This document shows, piece after piece, positions 10,049 through 18,758 of a stretch of 64,000 nucleotides of DNA. The DNA lies in assembly GCA_946480835.1 (NCBI GenBank), contig CAMLLC010000001.1, positions 124,001 to 188,000 of the forward strand, written 5' to 3'. Source of the stretch: Entomomonas sp945283395. Lineage in GTDB: Bacteria; Pseudomonadota; Gammaproteobacteria; Pseudomonadales; Pseudomonadaceae. The notes below the pieces were generated by a model. That model worked only from the letters and a program-made list of their open reading frames with translations. It was not told the origin of the DNA and ran no database searches. Position 1 is the stretch's first letter. The number at the start of each line of letters is the position of its first letter. The translations under genes were made by a program, and so were the position numbers.

Positions 10049-10869
10049 GTTATTTAACCTATATTTTTAATCAAAAACATTAATTGCTAGCGAGCTAGCA
10101 AACATTTTTAAAAAATGATATGCGTTTAATTAGATGTTCTATTTCAGCGTGTTAGTTAGCTAAACTTAATTATAAATATTGAGAAAGCTAATGTTTAATA
10201 AAGAAAATGAATATAGCTCTCAAGTTAACTAATTGAATATTGGCTGAACTTATTTAAGAAATTTAAAATTATTAGTTTTAATCTTTTATCAAAAAGATAC
10301 TTAGAACCTAAGATATTGGTTAAATAAAAGCTAATTCTTATTAAAAATATTAAAGTTACAAAAAAAACAATTTTGTCCATATGTCATACAACCATTATCT
10401 ATCTGCTTTTAAATGTTTACTAATTCGTTATTTGCTATGTAACTCTACAATAGTAGAAAAAACAAATATGAATAAAAATTATACTTTAGTCTATAAGTAC
10501 AGTTAGCTATTGATTTAATAATCTTTTAATAAAAATTTTTATTAGTTTGATTAAACTCATCTAGCTAACTACAAAAATAAATGTATGGTTTAATTAGTTG
10601 ACATGAAATTTTATTATCAAAGAACTTGGTTGCTATCTATACACTCAATCATAAACATTAATAAATTAACAAATAAGCCACTGAAAATAACAGCTTTCAA
10701 TTAAAATTGTTGTAACGTTATTTTTTAATAACTTCATTCAACCAAAAGCTGTGTAACCTTTGCATTACTATATAATAAATAAGGTCAACTACTCTGATCA
10801 ACAGTTAATAATATAATATCAGCATTGATAGCAGCAAATCTTAAATATTTCTAGCTAAATAATACTTAG
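10049..10869. other. Long A/T-rich intergenic region upstream of the NRPS
   Basis: About 820 bases between the outer-membrane protein gene and the NRPS start, both on the minus strand. I see no convincing coding sequence. It is very rich in A and T and contains a perfect palindrome at 10084-10101. It probably holds the NRPS promoter, which would make the NRPS a transcription unit separate from the operon above it. I could not single out -35/-10 boxes with confidence. Confidence 0.6.
10084..10101. promoter_or_regulatory. Perfect 18-bp palindrome in the NRPS leader
   Basis: TTGCTAGCGAGCTAGCAA is a perfect inverted repeat ending 36 bases before the NRPS start codon. It could be an operator for a dimeric regulator. 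As RNA it would form a 7-bp stem with a 4-base loop, so a leader hairpin is the alternative. The matching regulator is unknown. Confidence 0.5.
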
Positions 10870-11553
10870 CTAAAATGAATATATTATACCTAAAGATACA
10901 GAACGTGCCTTGTAACTTGTCTTAACATCACCTAAAGGTAAATAATTAATATTTCCAAAATTACCACTCTCTGTAAAAATATATCTATAATCTAATGTTA
11001 ACATGATATTTTTATTTAGATTGTATCCTACGCCTGTCCCTAGCTGATAAGCTGTCACTTGATCTTTATAGTTATTCCCAAAACTTAATCCCTTAGTTTT
11101 CAAATGATTTAAATTATATTCCATTCTACCTATACCAGCTCCTATATATGGATTAAACTTTTCCAAAAAGTCTGGCATGGGAATATTATACCAAAGATTA
11201 GAAAAAATTATAAAAGCTTTAGAATAGCCTCCGCCACTAGTTTTACCTCCTTCATATACCCTTCTATTGAAAGATCTAAGTTCATTTTTTCGGTAACTTA
11301 ACTCAATCTCGAGCATTAACCCAAAATCAGTGCGATAACCTCCAACAGCACTAAATGCATGATTAGCATTAATTTTTTTACTAAACCTCATTTGAACAAA
11401 ATTTATACTATTTTGATGAAGATATTGATTTTTTTGCCAACTTGTCCCACCCTTTAGCCCAGCATAAAAACCAGCGTCGGCAAAGCTTAGCGTGTTAACA
11501 ACTAATAAAGTTAATGTCATACCAATGAGTAAATTTTCTTGTATATATAACAT
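10870..11553 (-). CDS. Outer-membrane beta-barrel protein, last gene of the biosynthetic operon
   Basis: Predicted 227-residue porin-like protein with an N-terminal hydrophobic signal segment (LLIGMTLTLLVVNTLSFA), alternating barrel-like strands, a GAGIGRMEY segment and a terminal Phe (SLGIIYSF), the usual signature recognised by the outer-membrane assembly machinery. The reading frame can be extended upstream to a TTG at 11574. I prefer the ATG at 11553, which starts just after the stop of the SRPBCC gene. An ATG 11 codons further in would give a more standard signal peptide. Its place at the end of the operon suggests a role in passage of, or protection from, the product, but this is inference. 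It resembles small OmpA/OmpW-like barrels in general; I cannot assign a family. Confidence 0.75.
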   Translation of the reverse strand: MLYIQENLLIGMTLTLLVVNTLSFADAGFYAGLKGGTSWQKNQYLHQNSINFVQMRFSKKINANHAFSAVGGYRTDFGLMLEIELSYRKNELRSFNRRVYEGGKTSGGGYSKAFIIFSNLWYNIPMPDFLEKFNPYIGAGIGRMEYNLNHLKTKGLSFGNNYKDQVTAYQLGTGVGYNLNKNIMLTLDYRYIFTESGNFGNINYLPLGDVKTSYKARSVSLGIIYSF

Positions 11554-11560
11554 ATTAATT

Positions 11561-11977
11561 CTAGACTTGAGCAAGTTTTTTAAAGTTAAAAAGGGCAGTT
11601 TCTAAAGAAGGTCTGAAGACTCTTTTGAGAATAGGTTTGAATAAAAAACCAAATATTCCCAGAAACTGAATACTATGGATAACCATAACTTGATTATTAT
11701 CCACTTGTTCTAATGTATGAAAAAAATTCATTTTAATGCCTAATATTTTTCCTTTATTGGTATAGCTTTTATTAGGATTTACTTCGGTGAGTTGAATAAA
11801 CAACTTGAGTCCATTTTTTAATTTACATACTCCTTTAGTGCCTTTTATAAATTCTCCAAAAAGATTTACTTCTTTTACCTCTGTATCCCATAAATAAGCA
11901 TGTTCAACATCTGACCACAGTTTCCATACTTTTTCTGGAACTGCTGATATTAAACAAGATATTTCAATATCTCTCAT
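11561..11977 (-). CDS. SRPBCC-fold polyketide cyclase/dehydrase-like protein
   Basis: About 138 residues with the START/SRPBCC pattern: N-terminal strand (RDIEISCLISAVPEKVWKLW), a central run of strands, and a C-terminal helix (RPSLETALFNFKKLAQV). Members of this fold bind hydrophobic ligands, and some cyclise or dehydrate polyketides. The frame is open to 12001, but the ATG at 11977 has an AAGGA seven bases upstream and is the likely start. The gene follows the KS gene by 16 bases and is followed closely by the barrel gene. A cyclase or ligand-carrier role for the ACP-bound chain is inferred from the neighbours; no catalytic residues are identifiable. Confidence 0.75.
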   Translation of the reverse strand: MRDIEISCLISAVPEKVWKLWSDVEHAYLWDTEVKEVNLFGEFIKGTKGVCKLKNGLKLFIQLTEVNPNKSYTNKGKILGIKMNFFHTLEQVDNNQVMVIHSIQFLGIFGFLFKPILKRVFRPSLETALFNFKKLAQV

Positions 11978-11993
11978 AACTATTTCCTTTAAT

Positions 11994-14900
11994 TTAATCA
12001 AGATTAGTTAATATTTGAGCAACCATACTTATACTTCCTAACAGTTGATTTTCATCATTCAAATTAATTTTAATAAAATTATTCTTTATTGGTTTTTTCC
12101 CTTCTGCTATGTCTATTGTTTGACTCAACTGAAGGCGCTTATTCTTTGGTAATAGGCCATTTAACTTAATATTTATATCAACTAAATTCATAGCAATACC
12201 CAAAGATATATTCAAATATTGATGTGCAACTTGCATAAAAAATTGTCTAGCAATTTCTAAGACATATAATGCTGAATGGCTAGTGGTATAATTATGATAA
12301 AAATAATGAGCGAGATGAATAGTCACAGTATAGCTATAGAGCTTATCAGCCTGTTGACTCATATCTGAAATCAAAATATTATCAGTATGTTTTTTATGCA
12401 AAATTGCTGGCTTGCTACAAGGCGACATATTATTATGTTGTTGATAACAAGCTTCACTATGTCTTTTGATCTCTTGCACATATTGGATATTAAAAATACA
12501 TTTACAAACGATTTCATCATTTTGCAGAATGACTGCTTGATACTGTCCTTGTTGTATTTTGTCAATATTAATAATAACTTCTGCTACTAAATTAACATAT
12601 TTTAAAAATCTTATATGTAATTGAGGTATAAAAAAATTAATAGTATTTAATTGCTCTCTCATTGTGTCTATTATTCCTGCTAATAACAAATTAGCAGGAA
12701 CATGATCAAGTTGATGATCAAAAAAATAGGGATTTTGTTGGTCAATCATTAAAATACTTCGTGAGTTATTTTTATTCAACATACAAAATGATTTTAAGGT
12801 AGTATGTTGATCAACAGATAATTTTTTAGAACTATTCTTGTCATCGCAATTTTTAAGGATATTTTTGAGTATTTTTTTATTAAGATAAATATTGTTTAAT
12901 AAGGCTTGACTCGTATTATCTAGAATTAACTGTAAATATTTTGCTTGTTCGCTAGTCGGTTTAGTCTCTTTAATATCAGTTTTATTAAAATTTAACTCAA
13001 AAGGAAGACTCATCGATTCTTTAGGAGCAGTAAAAATTTTGTTAGAACAATTATTTTCAATAAATAGCCATAATAAAGGCTTTCCATCTTGTCTGACTTC
13101 TATAGCATGATATTTTTGTTGGCTTAATAAGATTGCTGTTAATGTTTCCATACCGCATGCTTCTTCAAGAAAACCAGTTACCTTTTGAGCCTCACCAATG
13201 ATAGCTTTATCATTGGGTTTAAGCTCGCAAATATGTAAAAGTTGTTCTTCTTCTGCTACTTCAGCAAGTTTACAAGCCACTGAAAAACATTTTATATCAT
13301 GATTAAAAATAGCTGATACTATTGTTGCAAGGGGAGTATTTTCCTTATTTTGTTTTGCTTGTATTGCTAAAATACATGATCCTTCACCTTGCGTGACACT
13401 ACTTTCAGACAATTTTTTAAGCTCTGCGGTGGAGCTTATAAAACGCCCACCTCCTAATAAAATTGTATCAATTTCATCATCTAAGAGCTCTGGTATAAGT
13501 AATAGAGTATTCCATATTAATCCTGCTGAACCATATAAATTTTGATGAAACCCTTTTAGATCAAAGAATTGAGCAGCAAATCCTGATAACATTGATGGCA
13601 AAGTAGTAGCAACATTATTTGCATGGATGTTCAAAGCTGGATTTTCAGAATTATGCAAATGATCATAAAATATCTTATAGGCATTATTAAAATACTCTCC
13701 ACCGATATTACAACACATAATAACTGCTATTTTATTTTTATCATAACTGAGATCAGTTTCATTAATAATTTGATTTACCTGATCACTTATTAAAAGCTTA
13801 AATGGGTCAATAACAGAGAGCAGTTTAGGTCCCATTTTAAAATTAGTAATATCAATCTTATGATTTTTTGAAAGAAATTTACCTTGCAATACTCTACTAA
13901 TAATTTTTCCATTAAGGATGCGGTTATTAGGAAAATAATTCGATGGAATTTCTTGTTTAGTTAGAAAATATTTTTGTAATGATTTTAGCTCAGATAAATT
14001 TCCAAAATTGGCTTTCAATGCGACAATGACTAAATTTAACACTAACTTTTTATTAGCTAAAAAAGCTTGATTATTTATTATTGCTGACTTATTTTCAGCA
14101 ACTTTATATTCCTCAATAATTGCATGTGCATTTGAACCACCAAAACCAAAGCTTGAAATACCAACACTTATAGGTTTAGCAGAAGGTAACGATGAAGGTA
14201 GTTTATTGGCTAAAGATAAGCAAGTTCTATCAAGCTTTTTAGCGGTTTCATAAGGAAGTTGCGGAGGTATTTTTCTATTTTTTACAATACATAGTGCTTT
14301 AACAAGTGATGGACCACCTGCTGCTGCCAAAGAATGTCCAATATTATTTTTAATGGAACCTATGATTAATTTTTTTTTAAGGAAATGCTCACTAAAAAAT
14401 AAATTCAAGGATTCTATCTCGGTGGCATCTCCCAACTTAGTAGCTGTTCCATGTGCTTCAATATAATCGATTCTGTCTATTGGAAAATGTTTATAGGCTC
14501 TTCTATAAGCAGTTAATTGTCCTTGTTTGCCAGGCGCAAAAACAGATCCCTCTGCCCCATCAGATGAAAAACCAATTCCCTTAATAATGGCTATAGGCTG
14601 ACGGTTATTATTTATAGATATTTTTACTTTTTCGACCAGAAAAGCAACTGAACTTTCTGCGGGAATAATACCATCAGCATTTTGACCAAAAGCTTCAACA
14701 TTGCCTTGGTTCGAAAAAGCTTTTATTTGTGAAAAACCTAAGTATAAAGTTGGCAGCAAGGAGGTATTTAGTGACAATACAATAATACTATCGGCTTGCT
14801 CTGAAAGTATCAAAGCCCTAGCCATTTTTAATGCATATAATACTGAGCTACAGGCTGTATCTATACCTAATATTGGCCCATTAATACCGGCATAACTTTT

Positions 14901-15338
14901 AAAACTTTTTAACTGATCTTCAGGAGTATAACAATTTGATATTTGTCTTGCATGACTCGCTTCTTTAATATAAAAACTTTCATCACTCCAAGAGCTAGCT
15001 AATATTAATCCTGTTGTTGGATTGAGCGTTGAATTTCTTTCTTTTAACTCATTTAATAAATTGCCAATAGTGCGTTTTCCAGCATTAACCTGTCTACCTG
15101 CATGGTTGACAGATTTAGCATCTTGTAAACAATATCCTTTATTTAAATAAATATAATTTTGTTTACCTTGGCTAGGATTATATATTTTATCTTCTGAAAT
15201 CCCCCAATAATCAGTCATTTTAGTTAAATTAGCTTTCTGATTATTAAGAATAAGATTCCATAATGATTCAACATTGACTGCGCCGGGAAACTCTCCAGAA
15301 AAAGCACTTATGCATATTTCGTCTAGATATGTAGGCAT
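11994..15338 (-). CDS. Ketosynthase / chain-length-factor-like / hotdog multidomain protein
   Basis: 1114 residues. Residues 1-410 are a beta-ketoacyl synthase with the full catalytic set: Cys163 in DTACSSV, His296 in EAHGTAT, His335 in NNIGH, plus FGFGGSNAH near 400. Residues about 430-760 look like a second, degenerate KS fold: the nucleophile position reads LYGSAG (601-606) without Cys, as in chain-length factors. The C-terminal third carries two hotdog-like stretches: FFDHQLDHVPANLLLAG, which resembles the AfsA/dehydratase DHVPGMLL motif, and a weaker copy near FYHNYTTSHSALYVLEIARQ. The order KS-CLF-hotdog-hotdog matches PfaC-type subunits of polyunsaturated fatty-acid synthases and zeamine/fabclavine-like systems. 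No acyltransferase or ketoreductase domain is present, so malonyl loading must come from elsewhere. It starts 2 bases after the ACP gene. Confidence 0.85.
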   Translation of the reverse strand: MPTYLDEICISAFSGEFPGAVNVESLWNLILNNQKANLTKMTDYWGISEDKIYNPSQGKQNYIYLNKGYCLQDAKSVNHAGRQVNAGKRTIGNLLNELKERNSTLNPTTGLILASSWSDESFYIKEASHARQISNCYTPEDQLKSFKSYAGINGPILGIDTACSSVLYALKMARALILSEQADSIIVLSLNTSLLPTLYLGFSQIKAFSNQGNVEAFGQNADGIIPAESSVAFLVEKVKISINNNRQPIAIIKGIGFSSDGAEGSVFAPGKQGQLTAYRRAYKHFPIDRIDYIEAHGTATKLGDATEIESLNLFFSEHFLKKKLIIGSIKNNIGHSLAAAGGPSLVKALCIVKNRKIPPQLPYETAKKLDRTCLSLANKLPSSLPSAKPISVGISSFGFGGSNAHAIIEEYKVAENKSAIINNQAFLANKKLVLNLVIVALKANFGNLSELKSLQKYFLTKQEIPSNYFPNNRILNGKIISRVLQGKFLSKNHKIDITNFKMGPKLLSVIDPFKLLISDQVNQIINETDLSYDKNKIAVIMCCNIGGEYFNNAYKIFYDHLHNSENPALNIHANNVATTLPSMLSGFAAQFFDLKGFHQNLYGSAGLIWNTLLLIPELLDDEIDTILLGGGRFISSTAELKKLSESSVTQGEGSCILAIQAKQNKENTPLATIVSAIFNHDIKCFSVACKLAEVAEEEQLLHICELKPNDKAIIGEAQKVTGFLEEACGMETLTAILLSQQKYHAIEVRQDGKPLLWLFIENNCSNKIFTAPKESMSLPFELNFNKTDIKETKPTSEQAKYLQLILDNTSQALLNNIYLNKKILKNILKNCDDKNSSKKLSVDQHTTLKSFCMLNKNNSRSILMIDQQNPYFFDHQLDHVPANLLLAGIIDTMREQLNTINFFIPQLHIRFLKYVNLVAEVIINIDKIQQGQYQAVILQNDEIVCKCIFNIQYVQEIKRHSEACYQQHNNMSPCSKPAILHKKHTDNILISDMSQQADKLYSYTVTIHLAHYFYHNYTTSHSALYVLEIARQFFMQVAHQYLNISLGIAMNLVDINIKLNGLLPKNKRLQLSQTIDIAEGKKPIKNNFIKINLNDENQLLGSISMVAQILTNLD

Positions 15339-15340
15339 AA

Positions 15341-16432
15341 TTAAAACTTTCTCTTTGAAGGCAAAAACTTAACTATTAATTTGATTGCTTCATCTGGCGT
15401 ACGGGTAGCTATTAATGCTTCACCTAAAAAAGCACATTCTGGAATCTCCTTTGATATACTCTCCCACAAAATTTTTCGTTTAAAACCATCAATTCCTAAT
15501 TCAGTAAATAGCTTATTATTTTCGTATCCTTTACTTAACTCTGGTAACAGTTGTAATAGATGTTTATTAAAAATACTCCCTACTTTTTCTGTTAGTGTAT
15601 TTTCAGAAATATCAATTGATGCTTTAATTACATGGATTGTTTGTTCAGGTGTTTGAGCTTCTAATAGTTTTTTGGTAACTTTTAAAGTTGCAGGCCATTT
15701 TTTTTTAATATTGTCTATTAAATCAAATAGTGCTATTGAATCAAGACCGAGTTGTGAATAAGGTGTCATTAGATTTATTTGTTCTTTACTAAACCCACTG
15801 ATAGCGGCAATCTGCTGAGTAATCCAAATGACAACATCTTGATCATTATTGATTGTTTTAAGACAAGTATTAATAATTTCCAGTAACTGATTAGGAGAAT
15901 TAATCAGCAGTAGCTCTGCTTTTTTACTTTCCAATTCTGAAAATTTCTTAGTACATTCATCTATCAAATCAAATATATTAATAGAATCCATGCCTAGTTC
16001 ATTAAAACTCTTGTTAAGATTAATCTTATCATTAGGATAACCAGTAATTTCAGCAATTTTAATTTTCAACCAGTCTTCATTACTGATGCTTGTTGTTAGA
16101 CTAGCATTTTTTTTATTAGTATATTCATAATGGTCTGAATTTGACTTATTATTCTCAACTGACTCCAATAATAAGTTATTTTCTTTAAAATTTGTTGGTT
16201 CTGCATCATCGAAATTTTTTAAAAACTTTACTAATTGTTGTTGTGAATCTAAATAAAGAGACGTAACAGTCTCTACTTGAGTTAAAAGTCGAGAAAGAGT
16301 TTCATTTTCTTTATTTTGGATTAAAATATCCGCTACTTTTTCGGTAAACTGAAAATATTTAGATGTAATTTGACTATTAGATATTACAAAAGAATTAATA
16401 ATATTATCTAAATTAAAGTTATTGTGGTTCAT
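15341..16432 (-). CDS. Tandem acyl carrier protein, two intact ACPs plus one degenerate
   Basis: 363 residues. An N-terminal helical, polar stretch (1-110) is followed by three ACP-like repeats. ACP1 has LGMDSIN with Ser150, ACP2 has LGLDSIA with Ser232, and the third reads LGIDGF with Gly316 where the phosphopantetheine serine should be. Each is followed by the helix that ends in a PDEAI- or PEQTI-like segment. Tandem ACPs are a hallmark of PUFA-synthase-like iterative systems, where extra carriers raise output. The start codon overlaps the stop of the monooxygenase gene by four bases, and the KS gene follows two bases downstream, so carrier and synthase should be made together. The ACP3 defect is a clear single-residue observation; its functional effect is inferred. 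Confidence 0.85.
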   Translation of the reverse strand: MNHNNFNLDNIINSFVISNSQITSKYFQFTEKVADILIQNKENETLSRLLTQVETVTSLYLDSQQQLVKFLKNFDDAEPTNFKENNLLLESVENNKSNSDHYEYTNKKNASLTTSISNEDWLKIKIAEITGYPNDKINLNKSFNELGMDSINIFDLIDECTKKFSELESKKAELLLINSPNQLLEIINTCLKTINNDQDVVIWITQQIAAISGFSKEQINLMTPYSQLGLDSIALFDLIDNIKKKWPATLKVTKKLLEAQTPEQTIHVIKASIDISENTLTEKVGSIFNKHLLQLLPELSKGYENNKLFTELGIDGFKRKILWESISKEIPECAFLGEALIATRTPDEAIKLIVKFLPSKRKF

Positions 16433-18117
16433 TCAAAATTTCCTTTAAGGCATGAATTATCCTTTAAATAAACATAAAGCGCTTCCATTTGTAAAGTTTG
16501 AAAAGCAATATAATTATCTGGCCTAATCAATACTATATATCCTGGCTTTGCATAAAACTTTTTATGTAACCGCCAGTCAGGATCAGCAATTACTTTATTA
16601 TTTTTTATGAAGTCTGTATCCACAGTATCTAATACACAATATCCTTTTATAAAGGGATAATTTTTTTGTACATCATCTATTATCATCTGATAATAATGTA
16701 GCTTTATATTAAATTGATCTTCACCCGTAAATAGAAGTAACACAAAATTTCCTTTTGTTAAATCTAACAATCTATTATTTTCTTTTCCAAATAAATTCCA
16801 TAAAGGTACATCTGGTGCTAAGTGACCAGCTTTAGGTACTGCATCAAATGGAAAACTATTATTTCCCTTTTCTTTCCATGTCTTTCTATCATGACCTTTA
16901 ACATCATCTTGAATTAATTTAGATATACAATAGTTATAGCTGTGCCCTGAAATAAGTCTAGGCAAAATAAATTGTATTTTTTTAGAATGTCTATACATAG
17001 GTAAAAACCAGTCGCGCATTTTAATTAAAAAAGGATTTCTCAGAGTAATTAATTTAGTTAAGGTATGGGCAGTTTTTTCGACGACCATTGTGACTGGATA
17101 CCTTTCATTTTGATAACTATCTAACAGTGTCTGCTCAGCAAATCCCTGTTCCACATAAGCAATTTTCCAAACCAAGTTATAAACCTCTGATACTCCCAAG
17201 TTCATCCATTGGCCACCAATTGGGCTGCCAATATGTGCAGAATCACCTAACAGAAAAACTCGGTCTTTTCTAATGGTTTTTACTTGTCTATGTTGAAAAG
17301 TTGCTATTGCGGTTGAATCAATATTAGAAATCTTTATTGGCTGGCCGCGTTTAGCACAGATAAATTCGAATGTTTCAACATCTAAAGTAGGTCTTTGGTC
17401 CTCGGCAGGAAGTTCGTAAGGCATTTCAACAAATAAACGATATCGACCTTTGCCATCGATAGGAGCTACAGCAATGTACCCTCCTTCATTACCAAGAAAG
17501 AAAACACCCTCATCTTTTTTCCCTGACCATTCAATATCCACATCGGCTAACATAAAAAACTTATTATAAGAATCACCATCAAATGGAATATTTAAACTTT
17601 TTCTTATTGAGCTTTTAGCCCCTTCACAACATAACAACCAATTACTTGTTATTGTTTCTTCTGTACCATCTTGATGTCTAATAGTAGAAATTACCTGCTC
17701 ATCATTTTGCTGCATGCTTAAAAATTCAGTATTCCATTCTATATTGGTATCTAATTCTAACAATCTATCTATTAAAATTTGTTCGCTTTTAGGTTGCGGC
17801 AGACTAAGTAATAATGGATAAGCCGTATTTAATAGAGAAAAATTATAATTAAGTAATTTTTTTCCTTTAGATTGTATTGAAAAATTTTTAATACTAAAAC
17901 CAGCTTCTACCAGCTTATCCGCCACCCCCATTTCTCTAAATATTTCTAAAGATCTAGAGTGAATTGCTATTGCTTTGGTAGCAGTAGATGGCCCAGCATT
18001 TTTTTCAACTATCCTAAAACTGATACCTTTCATTTTTAAGAGAATAGCCATACACATACCAATTGGCCCAGAACCCACAATTAATACAGAAACATCATTT
18101 ATTTTGTTTTGCATCAT
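16429..18117 (-). CDS. FAD-dependent aromatic/polyketide hydroxylase (PheA/TfdB type)
   Basis: 562-residue group A flavin monooxygenase. Visible motifs: dinucleotide-binding GSGPIG at about 15-20, the DG-type motif CCEGAKSSIRKSLNIPF in the middle, and the GD motif LLGDSAHIGSPIGGQWMNLG that contacts the FAD ribityl chain. The C-terminal 150 residues match the thioredoxin-like extension of the phenol-hydroxylase branch (FVLLLFTGEDQF, then VLIRPDNYIAF). Such enzymes hydroxylate or oxidatively cleave aromatic and polyketide rings using NAD(P)H and oxygen. In this operon it would tailor the ACP-bound or released chain. The spacing to the HAD gene is 8 bases, and it overlaps the ACP gene by 4. Confidence 0.85.
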   Translation of the reverse strand: MMQNKINDVSVLIVGSGPIGMCMAILLKMKGISFRIVEKNAGPSTATKAIAIHSRSLEIFREMGVADKLVEAGFSIKNFSIQSKGKKLLNYNFSLLNTAYPLLLSLPQPKSEQILIDRLLELDTNIEWNTEFLSMQQNDEQVISTIRHQDGTEETITSNWLLCCEGAKSSIRKSLNIPFDGDSYNKFFMLADVDIEWSGKKDEGVFFLGNEGGYIAVAPIDGKGRYRLFVEMPYELPAEDQRPTLDVETFEFICAKRGQPIKISNIDSTAIATFQHRQVKTIRKDRVFLLGDSAHIGSPIGGQWMNLGVSEVYNLVWKIAYVEQGFAEQTLLDSYQNERYPVTMVVEKTAHTLTKLITLRNPFLIKMRDWFLPMYRHSKKIQFILPRLISGHSYNYCISKLIQDDVKGHDRKTWKEKGNNSFPFDAVPKAGHLAPDVPLWNLFGKENNRLLDLTKGNFVLLLFTGEDQFNIKLHYYQMIIDDVQKNYPFIKGYCVLDTVDTDFIKNNKVIADPDWRLHKKFYAKPGYIVLIRPDNYIAFQTLQMEALYVYLKDNSCLKGNFE

Positions 18118-18125
18118 TAATCCTC

Positions 18126-18758
18126 TTAATACCAGTTTTTATAAAAAGCCACATTTGCGTATTCTAATAACTCTTTATCACCTGAAGAGTCACCATATAC
18201 AAATATAAAGAAATTTTCTTTTTTTTCGCCAATAATTTGCTTTAACCGCTCAACCTTTTCACCTGACACACAATCTTTTCCTTGCACTTTACCTGTTAAT
18301 TTTCCATTTTTAACTTCTAATCTTGTACCGCTAATATGCGTAAAATTTACAGAGTTTCCCCATAGCACCAAATAATTTTCTGGAGAATTACTAATTAAAA
18401 TAGTTTGATGTCCCTTCAATTGATGCCATCTCAAGCGTCGCATTGCACTAGCACGTAAATACTTATTAACTTTATTATTTACAAACTTTACCGCACAGGC
18501 TTGCTCTTCTGGAACTGTAATCCCACCTAAAAACTTTTTAATAAACTTAGTGCGTGCTTGCATAATAGGTATAACGCCCATTAGCACTAAAATAATTTGG
18601 GGAATTAACACCAATATGCCTAGATAAAATTTTCTGCTTCCAGACACAAAACGCATATAACGCCAAAAAGTATGTCTATTTGTGATCGTTCCATCAAAAT
18701 CAAAAACAGCCACAATCTGTGATGATTCGTCATCTATTTTATTGATACCCATTACCAT
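18126..18758 (-). CDS. HAD-superfamily (IB) phosphatase
   Basis: 210 residues with the classical HAD signature DFDGT (nucleophile Asp20, acid/base Asp22), motif II in ILISNSPEN, and motif III in VYGDSSGDKEL. A hydrophobic helix pair (LGILVLIPQIILVLMGVI) in the cap region is typical of the CicA/PSPase-like IB group. Substrate is unknown. Enzymes of this group remove phosphate from serine-phosphate or lipid-like phosphates. The start overlaps the end of the AMP-ligase gene by 20 bases, so expression is probably coupled. It may act on an intermediate or on a nucleotide released during activation; this is speculation from context. Confidence 0.8.
   Translation of the reverse strand: MVMGINKIDDESSQIVAVFDFDGTITNRHTFWRYMRFVSGSRKFYLGILVLIPQIILVLMGVIPIMQARTKFIKKFLGGITVPEEQACAVKFVNNKVNKYLRASAMRRLRWHQLKGHQTILISNSPENYLVLWGNSVNFTHISGTRLEVKNGKLTGKVQGKDCVSGEKVERLKQIIGEKKENFFIFVYGDSSGDKELLEYANVAFYKNWY

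Noticed and set aside
10049..10869. A hidden small gene (for example an MbtH-like protein) before the NRPS
   Set aside because: No frame longer than a few dozen codons and no MbtH-type motif (NxExQxSxWP) is visible on either strand.
12371..12590. Small frames inside the KS-CLF gene on either strand
   Set aside because: They are shadows of the long, motif-bearing frame and have no ribosome site or recognisable domain.
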